This document shows, piece after piece, positions 33,807-34,769 of a stretch of DNA of 34,769 nt. Position 1 is the stretch's first letter; every line of letters starts with the position of its first letter. The notes below the pieces were generated by a model. That model saw only the letters and a list, made by a program, of their open reading frames with translations, was not told the DNA's origin and did no database searches. The DNA is from RYN-428 sp035551995 (GTDB taxonomy: Bacteria; Planctomycetota; Phycisphaerae; Tepidisphaerales; Tepidisphaeraceae), in the NCBI GenBank assembly GCA_035551995.1, contig DASZME010000011.1, forward strand, positions 1-34,769, read 5' to 3'. The position numbers were made by a program, and so were the translations under genes.

Positions 33807-34124
33807 CTAATCGCTCTCCGGCGGTCTTTCGGAAGAAATGATCGTGATTTCCAATCCGCCGGCAATTCTCGTGGCGCGCAGGAATCGGCTCTTGGCCACC
33901 CGATTCGTCGTGACCAGCAAACCGGTCATGCGGGGATTGTCATACCCAAGCGTATTTTCCGGAGCCCACCAATTGCAGCGATAATGATCGCGCGTAATCC
34001 GTCGGCACGTCACCGATTCGCTGGGAGTCTTGGAGACGGTGCGGACGATTTCAGCCGACAGATCTTCGTCGGGCGTTACGACCGGCTTGGTTTTTGGCTT
34101 GGTGGGCGCGATTTCATCGGGCAT
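33807..34124 (-). CDS. Small hypothetical protein
   Basis: This 105-residue protein begins MPDEIAPTKPKTKP, a Pro/Lys-rich N-terminus, then has a compact C-terminal part with VTCRRITRDHYRCNWW, APENTLGYDNPRMTGLL and RVAKSRFLRATRIAGGLEITII. Two Cys (CRR and YRC) could bind metal, but no family was recognised. The start at 34124 is supported by AAAGGA about 6 bases upstream, better than an in-frame ATG 48 bases earlier. The gene lies between gspD (convergent) and the RRM gene (same strand, 266 bases upstream). The protein-like composition and ribosome site favour a real gene. Confidence 0.72.
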   Translation of the reverse strand: MPDEIAPTKPKTKPVVTPDEDLSAEIVRTVSKTPSESVTCRRITRDHYRCNWWAPENTLGYDNPRMTGLLVTTNRVAKSRFLRATRIAGGLEITIISSERPPESD

Positions 34125-34344
34125 TAGAATCCTTTCGGCTGGGTACACATCGGTCATTTCCCGGCGGAGCACTCACTCTTGTTTTAGCTCAGCTATTTTT
34201 GCGGCGCGTCGGGACGGCAGGTCATCGAGGGGACGCCGTCGATTGATCGGGCGAATCGTTTTGTCCTTCGCGCGAGCGCGTTCTCTGGCGAGTGGAGTGA
34301 ACGCGCGGATAATTTGGTTGTCGAAGGAAAGGGATCGCGAAAAG

Positions 34345-34374
34345 CCAGGGAGCCGCATTTCTGCGGCTCCCTGG
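34345..34374 (-). terminator. Rho-independent terminator of the RRM gene
   Basis: A perfect 13-bp stem (CCAGGGAGCCGCA and TGCGGCTCCCTGG) flanks a 4-base loop, and on the minus strand it is followed by CTTTTCG. It begins 17 bases after the stop codon of the RRM gene, the classic position. Confidence 0.88.
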
Positions 34375-34390
34375 TGGTAATTGGTGTAGT

Positions 34391-34769
34391 TTAGTAGCGG
34401 CCGCGGCCGCCGCCGCCGCCCCCGCCACCACCGCCGTAGCCGCCGCCGCTGCGACCGCCACCACCGCCGCCGCCGCCATAGCCGCCGCGACCACCACCGC
34501 CGCCACCGCCGCCGGTGCGATTTTCCTTGGGCTTGGCTTCATTGACAGTCAGGGCGCGACCGCCGTGCTGTTGGCCGTTGAGGGCCGCGATGGCCGCCTG
34601 GGCCTCGCCATCACTGCTCATCTCGACAAAGCCGAAGCCCTTGCTTTGGCCGGTGTCGCGATCGGTGATGATCTGCGCGCTGTCCACGGTTCCGTGGGGA
34701 GCGAAAAGTTCCTGAAGAGCGGAGCTATCGACGTCGTAGCTCAGATTACCGACATACAGTTTCCTGCCC
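34391..34769 (-). CDS. Glycine-rich RRM RNA-binding protein (5' end outside the window)
   Basis: The window holds about 126 C-terminal codons. The RRM fold shows the RNP2 motif KLYVGNLSY at the window edge and RNP1 KGFGFVEM, then EAQAAIAALNGQQHGGRAL and VNEAKP. The tail is almost pure Gly with Arg and Tyr (GGRGGYGG, GGGRGRY), as in cyanobacterial and planctomycete cold-inducible RNA-binding proteins. They bind single-stranded RNA, often as cold-shock or RNA-chaperone proteins; the role here is inferred. Only a few residues are missing, since RNP2 is near the N-terminus of such proteins. A strong terminator follows. Confidence 0.93.
   Translation of the reverse strand, partial: GRKLYVGNLSYDVDSSALQELFAPHGTVDSAQIITDRDTGQSKGFGFVEMSSDGEAQAAIAALNGQQHGGRALTVNEAKPKENRTGGGGGGGGRGGYGGGGGGGGRSGGGYGGGGGGGGGGRGRY

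Noticed and set aside
34173..34358. A 61-codon minus-strand frame after the RRM gene
   Set aside because: Its start lies within the terminator hairpin and it has no ribosome site or known motif.

Overview
The window reads as chromosomal DNA of a GC-rich planctomycete (phylum Planctomycetota, possibly Phycisphaerae). The strongest sign is the pair of a PSCyt1/DUF1549/DUF1553 cytochrome-type protein with a DUF1501 protein, a hallmark combination of this phylum and its relatives. The giant secreted proteins, the FlgI-like HEAT lipoprotein, DUF4058, a decayed Uma2 gene and typical intergenic repeats agree with it. No rRNA, CRISPR array or complete insertion sequence was seen.

Left edge (1-1.9 kb): the last codons of an IS66-type transposase, a tyrosine-recombinase gene with an unusual active site, and tRNA-Ser(UGA). 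The recombinase gene lies directly beyond the tRNA 3' end, the usual layout of a genomic island in a tRNA gene. The island would run leftwards out of the window, and everything right of the tRNA would be resident chromosome.

1.9-12.4 kb: a DUF3592-like membrane protein, a large secreted carbohydrate-active-like protein, a DUF4058 protein, the DUF1501 and PSCyt/PSD1 genes, a small membrane protein, a 630-bp intergenic region with a promoter-like palindrome, and an RNase Z-like metallo-beta-lactamase protein. 12.4-20.5 kb: a Uma2 pseudogene, nrdR, the FlgI-like lipoprotein, then a likely operon of a secreted protein, an OppA-type binding protein and an OppB-type permease that stops where oppC would be expected, and a convergent bacterial PH-domain gene.

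20.5-29.5 kb: a HAD phosphatase fused to a long Pro/Ala-rich repetitive tail and a membrane hairpin, an enolase-superfamily enzyme, a Flp-type pilin and a CpaF/TadA ATPase (parts of a Tad pilus), and an EmrA/EmrB-type efflux pair. 29.5-34.8 kb: a GspC-like protein and a GspD secretin without other type II secretion genes. The secretin has five N1-type domains by my reading, and its N-terminus contains a translated palindromic repeat. A small hypothetical protein and a partial glycine-rich RRM protein with a strong terminator close the window.

The best leads are the palindromic element read in frame inside gspD, the HAD fusion with its three TFAERV-type motifs, the recombinase with altered catalytic residues beside a dyad, and the interrupted opp operon. 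All function calls rest on reading motifs by eye; no database search was run.
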